Part shown: positions 32,325 through 41,052 of the stretch, one piece after another
How the letters are laid out: every line of letters starts with the position of its first letter
Position numbering within the stretch: position 1 is the stretch's first letter
Assembly (NCBI GenBank): GCA_009694865.1
Contig: SICD01000003.1
Coordinates: forward strand, 1 to 50,195
Source: Candidatus Magasanikiibacteriota bacterium
GTDB lineage: Bacteria; Patescibacteriota; Patescibacteriia; Magasanikbacterales; GWA2-37-8
Reading direction: 5' to 3'
DNA length: 50,195 bases
Position numbers and translations under genes: made by a program
The notes under the pieces: generated by a model
Database searches by the model: none
The model's input: only the letters and a program-made list of their open reading frames with translations
What the model was told of the DNA's origin: nothing

Positions 32325-33536
32325 TTACGCGTTCGGAACAAGATGTCGCATCACATCATCAATCGTTACCACTCCCACGAACTTGTGGTCTTTATCGAGT
32401 ACGGCCGCCGTATAAAGATCATATTTGGTCATTATCTTGATAACCTTGTTAATAGGATCATCAATTTTTAAAACCGTGTGGCGGGGCAAACGCTTCATAA
32501 TAGTTCTTAAGGCTTCTCCGGAACTCGCCAAAAGCAACCGACGCAATGATACTGACCCCTTAAACAGACCTTCCACGTCGGTAATGTACACATGAACCAA
32601 GGAACGAAGCCGTGGCGAGAGACGACGAACTTCATCAATGGTCTGCAGGACCGTCCACTCGGGCCGCGCGGCTACGTGCTCGGTAGTCATAAGGCCGCCC
32701 GCGCTATCTTCGGGGTAACTAATAAGTTTTTTAACCTTGGTGAGCTTACTACCCTGCAAATACGACAAAAATTCCTTGGCTTCCTCGCGGGGTAACATTT
32801 TTAAAAGATCAACCGTCTCATCCACCGACATTTGTTCCACAATTTTGGCGGCACGCTCCGGACCCAAATAATGGATAAGCGTCTTTTGAATATGCGGATC
32901 CATTTCCTCCAGCACGTGAGCGGCGGCTTTGGCATCTAAACTCCGCACCAGTCGGCTCCCCTGCTTTAAACTCAAATCTTCCACAATATTAGCCAGGTCG
33001 GCCGGGTGAATTTTAACCAAATCTTTTAAAATAGTATCCAATTTTAAAACCCCCTTAACCAATTGCGCGTTACGCCAATCAATCAAATTCACTTTCCACA
33101 AATCAAAAATATCCAGCCTGCCCATCCCAAGACGGCGTAAAATGCCTTTAAAACTCACGTCAATTCCTAAAACACACAACTCGTTCTCAAACGACCCTAA
33201 GCGCAAATCATTCACCCGCACCACCCGCGCGCCCTCAACGTCCACAATTTGTTCATCTAAAATATCACGGCTAAGCCACACATCACCCTCGCTGGCAATG
33301 CCTTCCGGGATGGTTTTAAACAAATGTTTTAAAGTAATTTCTTCGCGGCTGACGTTAGCTACATACGCGTAGGAAATAAAAAAACGGCGGCGCGTTCGCC
33401 GTTCCTCCATCAATAAAAATAACAGAGGCGGATATTCCCCCGAAACCGGCGCGACCACAACGTCAATAAGCCGCCCGACTTTCGTATCAGAACTATCGCG
33501 AATAGGACGTTTTAATAACTCGCTTAAATAGAGCAT
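32325..33536 (-). CDS. PRC-barrel / MgtE_N / CBS-domain protein
   Basis: 403 residues, cytoplasmic (no membrane helix). The N-terminal PRC-barrel-like part has DSSDTKVGRLIDVVVAPVSG; a second such strand set follows (LGIDVSFKGILRRLG). The MgtE N-domain (about residues 165-265) has HPADLANIVEDLS and LLKMLPREEAKEFLSYL, followed by DSAGGLMTTE, the MgtE linker. Two CBS domains fill the C-terminus (VYITDVEGLFKGSVSLRRLL and AAVLDKDHKFVGVVTIDDVM). In MgtE these domains sense magnesium and gate the channel; here the channel domain is absent and the next gene is an Nramp-related carrier, so a sensor acting in trans is likely. Confidence 0.9.
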   Translation of the reverse strand: MLYLSELLKRPIRDSSDTKVGRLIDVVVAPVSGEYPPLLFLLMEERRTRRRFFISYAYVANVSREEITLKHLFKTIPEGIASEGDVWLSRDILDEQIVDVEGARVVRVNDLRLGSFENELCVLGIDVSFKGILRRLGMGRLDIFDLWKVNLIDWRNAQLVKGVLKLDTILKDLVKIHPADLANIVEDLSLKQGSRLVRSLDAKAAAHVLEEMDPHIQKTLIHYLGPERAAKIVEQMSVDETVDLLKMLPREEAKEFLSYLQGSKLTKVKKLISYPEDSAGGLMTTEHVAARPEWTVLQTIDEVRRLSPRLRSLVHVYITDVEGLFKGSVSLRRLLLASSGEALRTIMKRLPRHTVLKIDDPINKVIKIMTKYDLYTAAVLDKDHKFVGVVTIDDVMRHLVPNA

Positions 33537-33565
33537 ACTTAGTGTATCAACAAATTACCCCTATA

Positions 33566-33594
33566 ATAATACTCTGCAAAAAAATAAAACGCAA
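33566..33594 (-). promoter_or_regulatory. promoter of the MgtE-domain/Nramp operon
   Basis: Minus strand: TTGCGT (33594-33589), a 17-nt spacer and TATTAT (33571-33566), about 30 nt before the ATG. It diverges from the DUF4012 promoter. Confidence 0.6.
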
Positions 33595-33604
33595 GACTGA
33601 TATT

Positions 33605-33632
33605 TTGTAAAATCCCAAAAATAGTGTATAAT
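33605..33632 (+). promoter_or_regulatory. promoter of the DUF4012 gene
   Basis: TTGTAA (33605-33610), a 16-nt spacer and an extended -10 (TGTATAAT, ending 33632), about 36 nt before the ATG at 33669. Confidence 0.65.
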
Positions 33633-33668
33633 AAACACGTTTTATCCCTTGCTTCTAAGTCACTTTTC

Positions 33669-36101
33669 ATGCCTCGCGAAAAATCTTACCGCCAACTGCG
33701 CCGTTGCGGCACTTGCCAAAAAGCTGGCCACAACAAAGCTACTTGCCCAGAATCTGGACGAGCCTGTCCAGAGGCGCTTATAACAACACCGGCCCACCCT
33801 CGCCTCCTCATCCCAGCGCCACCGTTGAAATTTTTTGTGCATCACGTTAGCCACCCACCCGTCGCCTCTCCGCATATTATTGATACCAGAAATAGCGAAA
33901 CGAGTGTATGGAAAAACGTGAAAGCCTCGGCCCCCGAAGCTTCCAAAAAACCACTGTACCATTTTTATCACGAACTTAAACAGACTGAGAGTATCGCTGA
34001 TTACGAAACGCCAATTCCCAATTCAAAAAAAACCAGCGACAAAAAACCATCCCGCTTCACAACGCTCCAAACTAAATGGGGCGGGGTGGGCGATCGTTTA
34101 AAAGAAAAAATAAAAACCCGTTTCTCGAAACAACCGGTATTGTTTTCAAACATAAACCTACGCTGGGCAGTGCCAGTAATAGTGCTGGTTATAATAATGC
34201 CCCGCGCGGCCTGGGGCTATTTTACCAGTCTTAAAAATGACACCGAAATAATCGCCAAACACAGCCAAGCCGGTTTTATGGCACTCCAAGAATCAACCAA
34301 CGCCCTCAAACGGGCAAATTTTGAGGAGGCGGAAACTACCACGGCCGCGGCGCTCCAAAAATTTAACGAAGCCACCACCTTACTCTCCCAAAAACATCAG
34401 TGGCTCAAAACCATCGCCTCAACTTTGCCGTTTGTTGGTGAAAAAATAACAGGTCGAGAAAAATTAGTAATCGCGGGGCAAAAAATCGCGCTCGGAAACA
34501 GCTACTTACTAGATAGCCTTTCAAACGACACCACTCTCGCCTCTTCCACCATAATTAATCGCTTGAATAAAATTTTAGCCGCGGTTGACTATGCTCTTCC
34601 TAACTACCAAATGGCCCTCGAACAACTGGAGGCTGCCGATCCAAAAATCATTCCGGTGGAATACCAGACGACCTTTCAAGATATAAAAAAAATATTTGGC
34701 GCGGCGGTGCACGATGTAACGGTGTTAAGCGCTCTCAAGACCCCGCTCCGGGAATTATTGGGGGGCAATGGCCGCCGCCGCTTCCTAATTATTTTTCAAA
34801 ATCAGCATGAACTCCGCGCTACTGGTGGATTTATGGGGAGCTACGCTATTATGGAAGTAAAAAACGGACAAATTAACAGTTTCAACGTGCCGCCCGGCGG
34901 CAGTTATGATGTGCAAGGACAACTCGATACTTACCTTATTCCACCCACCCCGCTCCTCTTAAATAATAAGCGCTGGGAATTTCAAGACGCCAATTGGTTT
35001 CCCGACTTCCCCACCAGCGCCGAAAAAATACTCTGGTTTTATCGTCATAGCCGAGGAATAAGTGTGGATGGAGTAATTGCTGTAAACAGTAGCGTGCTTG
35101 AGAGAATACTCGGCGTATTTGGGCCTCTGGTCGACCATAATAGAGGCGTAACTCTGCAGGCCAAGAACTCGTTGGCCATCTTAGAAAAGATCATCGAAAC
35201 CGGCCCGGAGAAAAAAGCTAACAAACCAAAACAGATCCTCACCGACCTCGCGCCTAATCTCCTGGCCACTACTTTAAACGCTACCGGCGCGTCGCTTTTC
35301 CACTTGTTAGAAGAATGCGCCGCGGCTTTGGAGCAGAAAGAAATTCAAATATACAGCGTTGACAACGTCACCGAAGATTCAATTGCCGCCCTCGGCTGGG
35401 CCGGCGCTATTTTGCCTACCCAAGGCAACCAAGATTATCTCCTAGCAATTAATACCAACATCCAAGGAGAGAAATCAGACCGTGACATGAAACAAACTAT
35501 TAGCCACCAGTCGCTCATTCAACCCAACGGTGAAATTATAAATACGGTCACCATTACCCGCGAACACACCGGCGCTTTTGGCGAAAAACTGTACGGCACA
35601 ACCAACATTGATTACTTGCGTCTTTATGTGCCCACGGATTCCACCCTGCTTTCGGTGGGAGGATTCAGCTGGCCGGACGATGGGCTATTTCGCGCGCCTG
35701 ACCCCTGGACGCGCCCCGACTCCGATTTAATTAAAAATGAAATTGAAGTGGGAATTGATCCGCGCTCGGGCACGCGTATTACGAAAGAATTTGGCAAATA
35801 TGCTTTTGGCAATTGGATGATTACAGAACCAGGAAAAACCAGCCGTCTAGAATTTGTTTATCGTTTGCCATTTAAAGCCTTCTCCGACACAAAAACCAGC
35901 GCTTTACAACTCGTCGCGCAACGACAATCTGGCTCCGAAACATCATTTGAAAGTCAAATTATTTTTCCCGATGGCTGGGAACCAGTCTGGCAGGATGGCT
36001 CAAATTTGGTTCCTGCCTGGAACGGCGCCCATATTCCCAACCAGCCTCTAAAGCGGGACACCGTGTGGAGCTTGCTTATGAAAAAGAAATTCCTGCCATA
36101 A
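33669..36101 (+). CDS. DUF4012 membrane protein with an N-terminal zinc knuckle
   Basis: 810 residues, start ATG 33669 (MPREKSYRQLRRCGTCQKAG). The N-terminus carries an exact CCHC zinc-knuckle pattern (CGTCQKAGHNKATC: C-X2-C-X4-H-X4-C), unusual in bacteria. A disordered linker leads to one membrane helix (AVPVIVLVIIMPRAAWGYF, about residues 160-180), then a helical stalk (residues about 185-370) and the DUF4012 domain with LIIFQNQHELRATGGFMGSY, the hallmark. The large C-terminal part lies outside the cell. Function unknown; DUF4012 proteins are frequent in Patescibacteria and Gram-positives, often with glycan genes. It precedes another large surface protein by 31 bp. Confidence 0.92.
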   Translation: MPREKSYRQLRRCGTCQKAGHNKATCPESGRACPEALITTPAHPRLLIPAPPLKFFVHHVSHPPVASPHIIDTRNSETSVWKNVKASAPEASKKPLYHFYHELKQTESIADYETPIPNSKKTSDKKPSRFTTLQTKWGGVGDRLKEKIKTRFSKQPVLFSNINLRWAVPVIVLVIIMPRAAWGYFTSLKNDTEIIAKHSQAGFMALQESTNALKRANFEEAETTTAAALQKFNEATTLLSQKHQWLKTIASTLPFVGEKITGREKLVIAGQKIALGNSYLLDSLSNDTTLASSTIINRLNKILAAVDYALPNYQMALEQLEAADPKIIPVEYQTTFQDIKKIFGAAVHDVTVLSALKTPLRELLGGNGRRRFLIIFQNQHELRATGGFMGSYAIMEVKNGQINSFNVPPGGSYDVQGQLDTYLIPPTPLLLNNKRWEFQDANWFPDFPTSAEKILWFYRHSRGISVDGVIAVNSSVLERILGVFGPLVDHNRGVTLQAKNSLAILEKIIETGPEKKANKPKQILTDLAPNLLATTLNATGASLFHLLEECAAALEQKEIQIYSVDNVTEDSIAALGWAGAILPTQGNQDYLLAINTNIQGEKSDRDMKQTISHQSLIQPNGEIINTVTITREHTGAFGEKLYGTTNIDYLRLYVPTDSTLLSVGGFSWPDDGLFRAPDPWTRPDSDLIKNEIEVGIDPRSGTRITKEFGKYAFGNWMITEPGKTSRLEFVYRLPFKAFSDTKTSALQLVAQRQSGSETSFESQIIFPDGWEPVWQDGSNLVPAWNGAHIPNQPLKRDTVWSLLMKKKFLP

Positions 36102-36132
36102 ATTACTTACTATTTATCCTAAACAAATTAGT

Positions 36133-38034
36133 ATGACCGACGAAACTCCGCTGACCGCAAACATTCCACTCTCGAAAAATGAACCGCCCAAAAAAAAACG
36201 GGCTCCGGTTAAACGGCGCACGCCAACCAACACTAAAAAACCAGCCTCCGCGGAAAAATCAGTATCACGGTCCGAAGTTGACCAGACTCTAACGTCTTTA
36301 TATGCCAACAACAGTTCCGATAATGATGTCCGAACAATAAAAATTAAAAAATCTTCTTTCCTTGGCCGTCTCTTCTCACGTCTCTTGATAGCCGTAATAA
36401 TCATTGGACTAATTATGTGGGTTGGGACAAAATTAAACTATAATAATAAAATTACCAGCAAAGAATCAAGTCTAAAAGTTGAAATCCAAGGGCCCAGCGA
36501 AGTTGTTCTTGGCGCTGAAAATACCTTTACTGTTTTTTTTACCAACAACGATTCCGTTCCCCTAACCAATATTACCCTTAATATCAAATACCCCGGCGGT
36601 TTTGTTTTAATCTCCAGTTCTTTGCCCGCCACTAACGACAAACAGAACGAGTGGTCGCTAGGGACACTGGCCCCACACGCGGCGAGCTCTCTCACGCTCA
36701 TTGGAGCAGAATTTGCTCCCCTTGGACAAAATGAATCATGGCGAACGTTTATCAAATTTCACCCCAGCAACTTTAATTCCGAACTCCAAACCACCGCTAC
36801 ACTCCCCCTAGCAGTAAAAAGCTCCCCGCTCTCCGTAACTATCACCGGCCCCGACACAGCATCGGTTGGAAAGGATGTTGCCTATACATTTACCGTTAAA
36901 AATGACAGTAAAACACCATTTCTTAATCTCTCACTCGCGCCAGAATGGGGGGGGAATTTTTCTATCACTTCATCTACGCCGCCCTTGGTTAAAAATCGCT
37001 GGATGACTTCAGCCGTCCCTAAGGTCGGCATATTCAAACTGCTGGGTAAGTTCACTGATGCCGCCAACGCGACCAGCTCAATCTCCGCCCGCCTTTCCCT
37101 CACCCCAGAAGGCGCGGCGATGCCACTAACGGTTGGCGACGCCACCCTCTTAACAACCATCAATAAAAATAATATTGATTTAAACATGGCTATCAACGGC
37201 ATCATCGGCAATTTTTCGGCCGCTCCCGGAGACATTCTAAACACTACCGTCCGTCTAAAAAATAACAGCGACCATGATTTAAAAAATGGGATAATTTCCC
37301 TAGCCTTTGATGCTCCGGCCAATGACAAAAAACAAAGCCTGCTCGACTGGAACGAACTAATTGAACCTTACAACGCGAATGTCTTTGGCAAACAACTGGA
37401 GGGCGGACTGCGTCGCGGTACTATTTCCTGGGATAGTAAAAAAATTCCCGGCCTGGCTAAAATAAAACCCGGCGACGAAATTACCATTGATGTTCGCCTG
37501 CCCATAAAATCCGGAAAAAACTTTGATCTCTCGGCGCTGACTCAAAATACAATACTCGCGAGTGGCAGTTTCACCTACAACGGCACAACTGGCGCTGAGG
37601 AATCGCTTCTGACGAACAGCCCAGCCATTACGCTTAATTCTGATCTTGATTTGAGCGTGCAAAACAAAGTCGGAACAAACAGCGACGGCCAAAAACAATT
37701 TAGCGAACAATGGTTGCTTACCAACTCTTTCCATCAGCTTAAAAATATTACCCTCTCTGCCGATGTCTTTGGCGATGTGCTTTTTTCCTACGCCAGCTCA
37801 TCGGTCGGCGCCGGCACCGTCAACTATGACACCCCCAACAAAAAACTCACCTGGCATATTCCCGACATGCCCGTGAGCGTGGACACATTGGCGTTTCCTT
37901 TTTCCATAATTATAAACAAAAATAATCCCACCCAGAATACCCTCATCGCTAAAGTCCACGTCAGCGCCGAAGATACCGTCACCGGCCAAACTATCGATTT
38001 CTTTGGCGACGAAATTTCACTCCCTACTAACTAA
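36133..38034 (+). CDS. large single-pass surface protein with Ig-like/DUF11-like repeats
   Basis: 633 residues. The first 75 residues are a cytoplasmic, basic, Pro/Lys-rich tail (KKKRAPVKRRTPTNTKKPAS), followed by one helix (SRLLIAVIIIGLIMWVGTKL) and an outward region of about 530 residues. This region repeats a beta-sandwich pattern (VEIQGPSEVVLGAENTFTVF and VTITGPDTASVGKDVAYTFT), like COG1361/DUF11-type S-layer or adhesin domains, with four or five repeats. Likely a surface structural protein or adhesin. It is cotranscribed with the DUF4012 gene and overlaps the converging miaA gene by 18 bp. Confidence 0.85.
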   Translation: MTDETPLTANIPLSKNEPPKKKRAPVKRRTPTNTKKPASAEKSVSRSEVDQTLTSLYANNSSDNDVRTIKIKKSSFLGRLFSRLLIAVIIIGLIMWVGTKLNYNNKITSKESSLKVEIQGPSEVVLGAENTFTVFFTNNDSVPLTNITLNIKYPGGFVLISSSLPATNDKQNEWSLGTLAPHAASSLTLIGAEFAPLGQNESWRTFIKFHPSNFNSELQTTATLPLAVKSSPLSVTITGPDTASVGKDVAYTFTVKNDSKTPFLNLSLAPEWGGNFSITSSTPPLVKNRWMTSAVPKVGIFKLLGKFTDAANATSSISARLSLTPEGAAMPLTVGDATLLTTINKNNIDLNMAINGIIGNFSAAPGDILNTTVRLKNNSDHDLKNGIISLAFDAPANDKKQSLLDWNELIEPYNANVFGKQLEGGLRRGTISWDSKKIPGLAKIKPGDEITIDVRLPIKSGKNFDLSALTQNTILASGSFTYNGTTGAEESLLTNSPAITLNSDLDLSVQNKVGTNSDGQKQFSEQWLLTNSFHQLKNITLSADVFGDVLFSYASSSVGAGTVNYDTPNKKLTWHIPDMPVSVDTLAFPFSIIINKNNPTQNTLIAKVHVSAEDTVTGQTIDFFGDEISLPTN

Positions 38035-38961
38035 AAAATTCTTCACTAATTTTTCCGCCGCGGTAACAAATTCGTCTGTAATCCAATTAATTCGCTGATC
38101 TCGTTTAAACCAGGTCAGCTGTCGTTTCGCGTAACGCCGCGTTTCTGTCTTAATAATAACGATAGCGTCTTCAAGCGTACATTCTCCCCGCCAATAACTC
38201 CCTATTTGCTTATACCCAATACTACTCATGCTCGGCAAATTCCAATCATAACATTGCTTCATCAAAATTTCAGTTTCTCTTACCAAACCACGCCTTATCT
38301 GTTCGTCAACGCGCCCCTCCAAACGCGCTATTAGTTCATTCTTTTCCCAAGCTAGTCCAATCTGCAAAGTGTTAACCAGCGGAGCGGCCATCCGGCGCTG
38401 ATGGACGAATGATTCACCGCTCAAAATATTCACTTCCAAAGCCCGCGTCACTCGGCGTGGATTATTCATATCAACAAATTTAGCGGCTTCGGGGTCAAGG
38501 CTTGTTAAAAGCGCGCGCAAGTCCGAAAGCGGCTTCTCTTCCAAACTCCGGCGTAATTTTTTATTGGGCGCGATTTTTGGCATATCCAAATTATCCACCA
38601 CCGCCCAAATATATAAGCCGGTGCCCCCCACTAAAAACGGGATTTTGCCCCGCGCGGTAATATCTTGAATCGCCGCGCACGCCAAGGCTTTAAATTCCGC
38701 CACGCTCATCTCATACCCGGGATCAACCATGTCCATTCCATAATGCGGGATCCCCTCGACCACATATATTGCCCGCCCACCAACCGTTTGCCATTCCCCA
38801 GCGGGCTTAGCGGTACCAATATCCATCTTTTTAAAAATCTGGCGCGAATCCGCGGAAATAATTTCGCCATTAAATTTTCGCGCTAACGAAATGGCCAAAT
38901 CCGTCTTGCCAGAAGCCGTAGGGCCAAGTATAACGACTAATTTAGGAAGGTGATTTTTCAT
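38017..38961 (-). CDS. miaA: tRNA dimethylallyltransferase
   Basis: Adds a dimethylallyl group to A37 of tRNAs that read codons starting with U. 314 residues; ATG 38961 is chosen over GTG 38967. Motifs: P-loop LGPTASGKTDLAISLA, DSRQIFKKMDIGTAKP, FLVGGTGLYIWAV, NNPRRVTRALEV and the C-terminal RRYAKRQLTWFKRD. All conserved blocks are present. Its end overlaps the converging surface-protein gene by 18 bp. Confidence 0.97.
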   Translation of the reverse strand: MKNHLPKLVVILGPTASGKTDLAISLARKFNGEIISADSRQIFKKMDIGTAKPAGEWQTVGGRAIYVVEGIPHYGMDMVDPGYEMSVAEFKALACAAIQDITARGKIPFLVGGTGLYIWAVVDNLDMPKIAPNKKLRRSLEEKPLSDLRALLTSLDPEAAKFVDMNNPRRVTRALEVNILSGESFVHQRRMAAPLVNTLQIGLAWEKNELIARLEGRVDEQIRRGLVRETEILMKQCYDWNLPSMSSIGYKQIGSYWRGECTLEDAIVIIKTETRRYAKRQLTWFKRDQRINWITDEFVTAAEKLVKNFLVSRE

Positions 38962-39012
38962 ATACACACTATTCTAATCGCCATCTGCTAAACCGTCAAA
39001 TACTCCAACCAC

Positions 39013-39041
39013 TTGACAAACGGTCAATTTTATGCTATAAT
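39013..39041 (+). promoter_or_regulatory. consensus promoter of the 29-codon orphan unit
   Basis: TTGACA (39013-39018), a 17-nt spacer and TATAAT (39036-39041): a perfect consensus between two minus-strand genes, pointing at no large gene. Confidence 0.88.
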
Positions 39042-39121
39042 TACTCTTGTAATTGGCTTAAATAAGCCAAATTAGCTAATCTTAGGTCCCTGCCTAAGCC
39101 AAGCTTTAATCTTTACATACT

Positions 39122-39211
39122 ATGGGAGAAGTAGCTAACCCAGCGGAAAACCAGCTCTTTAGAGTAAAAACACCTGAAGAAAAATTTTTTGACGATTCCG
39201 CTTTTAACTAA
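39122..39211 (+). CDS. candidate 29-residue microprotein
   Basis: The frame reads MGEVANPAENQLFRVKTPEE and ends in KFFDDSAFN, then TAA. It is acidic with no hydrophobic segment. There is no clear Shine-Dalgarno, which is common for genes here. Support: a perfect promoter, structured leader and a terminator about 25 bp downstream make this an independent transcription unit with no other frame of note. It could instead be a non-coding RNA with a chance frame. No family recognised. Confidence 0.55.
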   Translation: MGEVANPAENQLFRVKTPEEKFFDDSAFN

Positions 39212-39234
39212 CAGATTCTCACAACCTCTATACA

Positions 39235-39270
39235 AAAAAATCTCTCCCGATTATTTGGGAGAGATTTTTT
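39235..39270. terminator. bidirectional terminator between the orphan unit and thrS
   Basis: AAAAAATCTCTCCC (39235-39248) pairs with GGGAGAGATTTTTT (39257-39270) around an 8-nt loop. It serves the plus-strand orphan unit and minus-strand thrS, which stops at 39273. Confidence 0.92.
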
Positions 39271-39272
39271 AT

Positions 39273-41027
39273 TTACCGTCTTTCTCGTATTTCTGCTTTT
39301 ACCTTTTCAATAAATTCATTCTTAACCATCTTCAATTGTTCCTCGACACCACGCACGCGTATCGTCCATTCTCCGCCTTCGAGCTCCCTGTCCCCCACCA
39401 CCACAATATACGGAATTTTTTGTTTAGCCGCATTGCGCACTTTTTTACCAATAGATTCATCAGCATCATCCATCGCAGCGCGGATACCGGCCCTCTGAAA
39501 TTCCTCCAAAAGTTTTTTGGCTCCATCCACGTGCTTTTCAGAAACCGGCGCGAGCATTACCTGCACGGGTGAAAGCCAAACCGGAAACGCGCCGGCGTAG
39601 TGTTCGATAAGAAACGCCATAATGCGCTCAATCGCTCCGATGGAAGATCGATGGACTACCACCGCCCGTTTTTCCGTTCCGTCTTCGGCGTTATATTTCA
39701 AATCAAACCGCTCTGGCATGCACAGATCATACTGCACAGTAAAGGCGGTGTCTTCCTTGCCGTTCACGTTTTTCATCTGAATATCCACTTTCGGACCATA
39801 AAAGGCGGCTTCGCCAGGCGCTTCCACAAAACGACTACCCCGAGCAGTCAAATGCTTTCGGAGCAAATCTTCTGCCTTCTCCCAACCCGCGTCATTCTTG
39901 TAATATTTTTCTGAATTGGAGCGGTCGCCGAGTGAAAGCCGATACCAATACTCGGTGCCGTGTACCAAACCAAATACGCCAGCGATATATTCAATCAAAT
40001 CTAACGCCTTGCCCACTTCCGCCACGGCTTGCTCTTCCGAAGCACAAATAATGTGGGCATCAGCGAGGCAAAATGCGCGGACTCGCTGTAAACCGGAAAG
40101 CTCGCCCGATTGTTCGTAACGATACAACTGCGCCAATTCCGCAATTCTCACCGGCAATTCGCGGTAGCTGTGCGGTTTACGGAGGTAGAGCTCAAAATGA
40201 TGCGGGCAGGTCATGGGTCGGAGCATGAATTCCTCGTCATCAATTTTTATGGGCGCGTACATGGAATCTTTATAGTGCGGATAATGCCCGGATTTTTTAT
40301 ACAAATCAAGCTTGGCAATATCCGGCGTTCTCACGTGCAAATACCCGCGACGAAGTTCCTCATCAACAATAAACCGCTCCAATTCACGCCGTATCGTGGC
40401 GCCTTTTTCCGTCCACAAGGGCAACCCTTTGCCGACGCTTTCGGAAAAAGTAAATAAATCCAGCTCCTTGCCCAATTTTTTATGGTCTCGCATTTTAGCT
40501 TCTTCCAACATCGTTAAATGTTTCTGAAGTTCATCTTTAGTTGGAAAACAGGTGCCATAAATGCGCGTCAGCATTTTATTTTTCTCACTCCCGCGCCAAT
40601 ACGCTCCTGCCACGGACATGAGTTTAAAATGTTTAATTTCATCTTTAGGGTGTTCCAAATGCCCGCCTTTGCAGAGGTCGAGAAATTCACCCTGCTTGGT
40701 TTCGGTAATCATTTTCCCCTGCATCGCAAACTCATCAATCAATTCGGATTTATAAATATTCCAAGCAAAATCTTTTTTCGCCTGCGCTACCGGCACTTCT
40801 TGAATAGCAAAAGTATCCCAAGTTTTTAAAACTTCTCGCATCTTATTTTCTATTTTCTCAAAATCTTCCTCGGAGATTTTTACCTCTCCCATATCAAAAT
40901 CCTGATAAAAACCGTCCTCTATGGAAGGGCCAATGGCATTTTGCGCGCTCGGCCAAATACTTCGCACGGAGGCGGCCAAAAGATGAGCGCAGGAGTGGCG
41001 GAGATTGTTTAGGTGTTCTTGGTCCAT
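39273..41027 (-). CDS. thrS: threonyl-tRNA synthetase, without TGS domain
   Basis: Charges tRNA-Thr. 584 residues against about 640 for E. coli: the N-terminal TGS domain is absent and the protein starts at the editing domain (HSCAHLLAASVRSIWP; zinc/editing site with HLLA and CKGGH). The catalytic core has LRPMTCPHHFELY, YRYEQSGELSGLQRVRAF with motif 2, FYGPKVDIQ and HRSSIGAIERIMAFLIE (motif 3). The C-terminal anticodon-binding domain is complete (PVQVMLAPVSEKH). The motif-2 loop reads FCLADAHI where many bacteria have FTQDDAHI. It is the second gene of an operon led by a T-box (41496-41683). Confidence 0.97.
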   Translation of the reverse strand: MDQEHLNNLRHSCAHLLAASVRSIWPSAQNAIGPSIEDGFYQDFDMGEVKISEEDFEKIENKMREVLKTWDTFAIQEVPVAQAKKDFAWNIYKSELIDEFAMQGKMITETKQGEFLDLCKGGHLEHPKDEIKHFKLMSVAGAYWRGSEKNKMLTRIYGTCFPTKDELQKHLTMLEEAKMRDHKKLGKELDLFTFSESVGKGLPLWTEKGATIRRELERFIVDEELRRGYLHVRTPDIAKLDLYKKSGHYPHYKDSMYAPIKIDDEEFMLRPMTCPHHFELYLRKPHSYRELPVRIAELAQLYRYEQSGELSGLQRVRAFCLADAHIICASEEQAVAEVGKALDLIEYIAGVFGLVHGTEYWYRLSLGDRSNSEKYYKNDAGWEKAEDLLRKHLTARGSRFVEAPGEAAFYGPKVDIQMKNVNGKEDTAFTVQYDLCMPERFDLKYNAEDGTEKRAVVVHRSSIGAIERIMAFLIEHYAGAFPVWLSPVQVMLAPVSEKHVDGAKKLLEEFQRAGIRAAMDDADESIGKKVRNAAKQKIPYIVVVGDRELEGGEWTIRVRGVEEQLKMVKNEFIEKVKAEIRERR

Positions 41028-41052
41028 AGCGTTGAGATTTCAACTATATAAA

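Larger units (their letters stand above)
39050..39270 (+). ncRNA. short structured transcript (small RNA or leader of a microprotein)
   Basis: Between a perfect promoter and a perfect terminator lies about 220 nt. Its first part folds into three hairpins: TTGGCTTA/TAAGCCAA (39053-39070), the palindrome ATTAGCTAAT (39071-39080) and CTTAGG/CCTAAG (39081-39098). A 29-codon frame follows (39122-39211). It does not match 6S, tmRNA or SRP RNA by eye. Confidence 0.55.

Noticed and set aside
39050-39270. T-box or other riboswitch leader of thrS
   Set aside because: The unit is transcribed away from thrS and has no T-box sequence; the real T-box lies upstream of the operon at 41496-41683.
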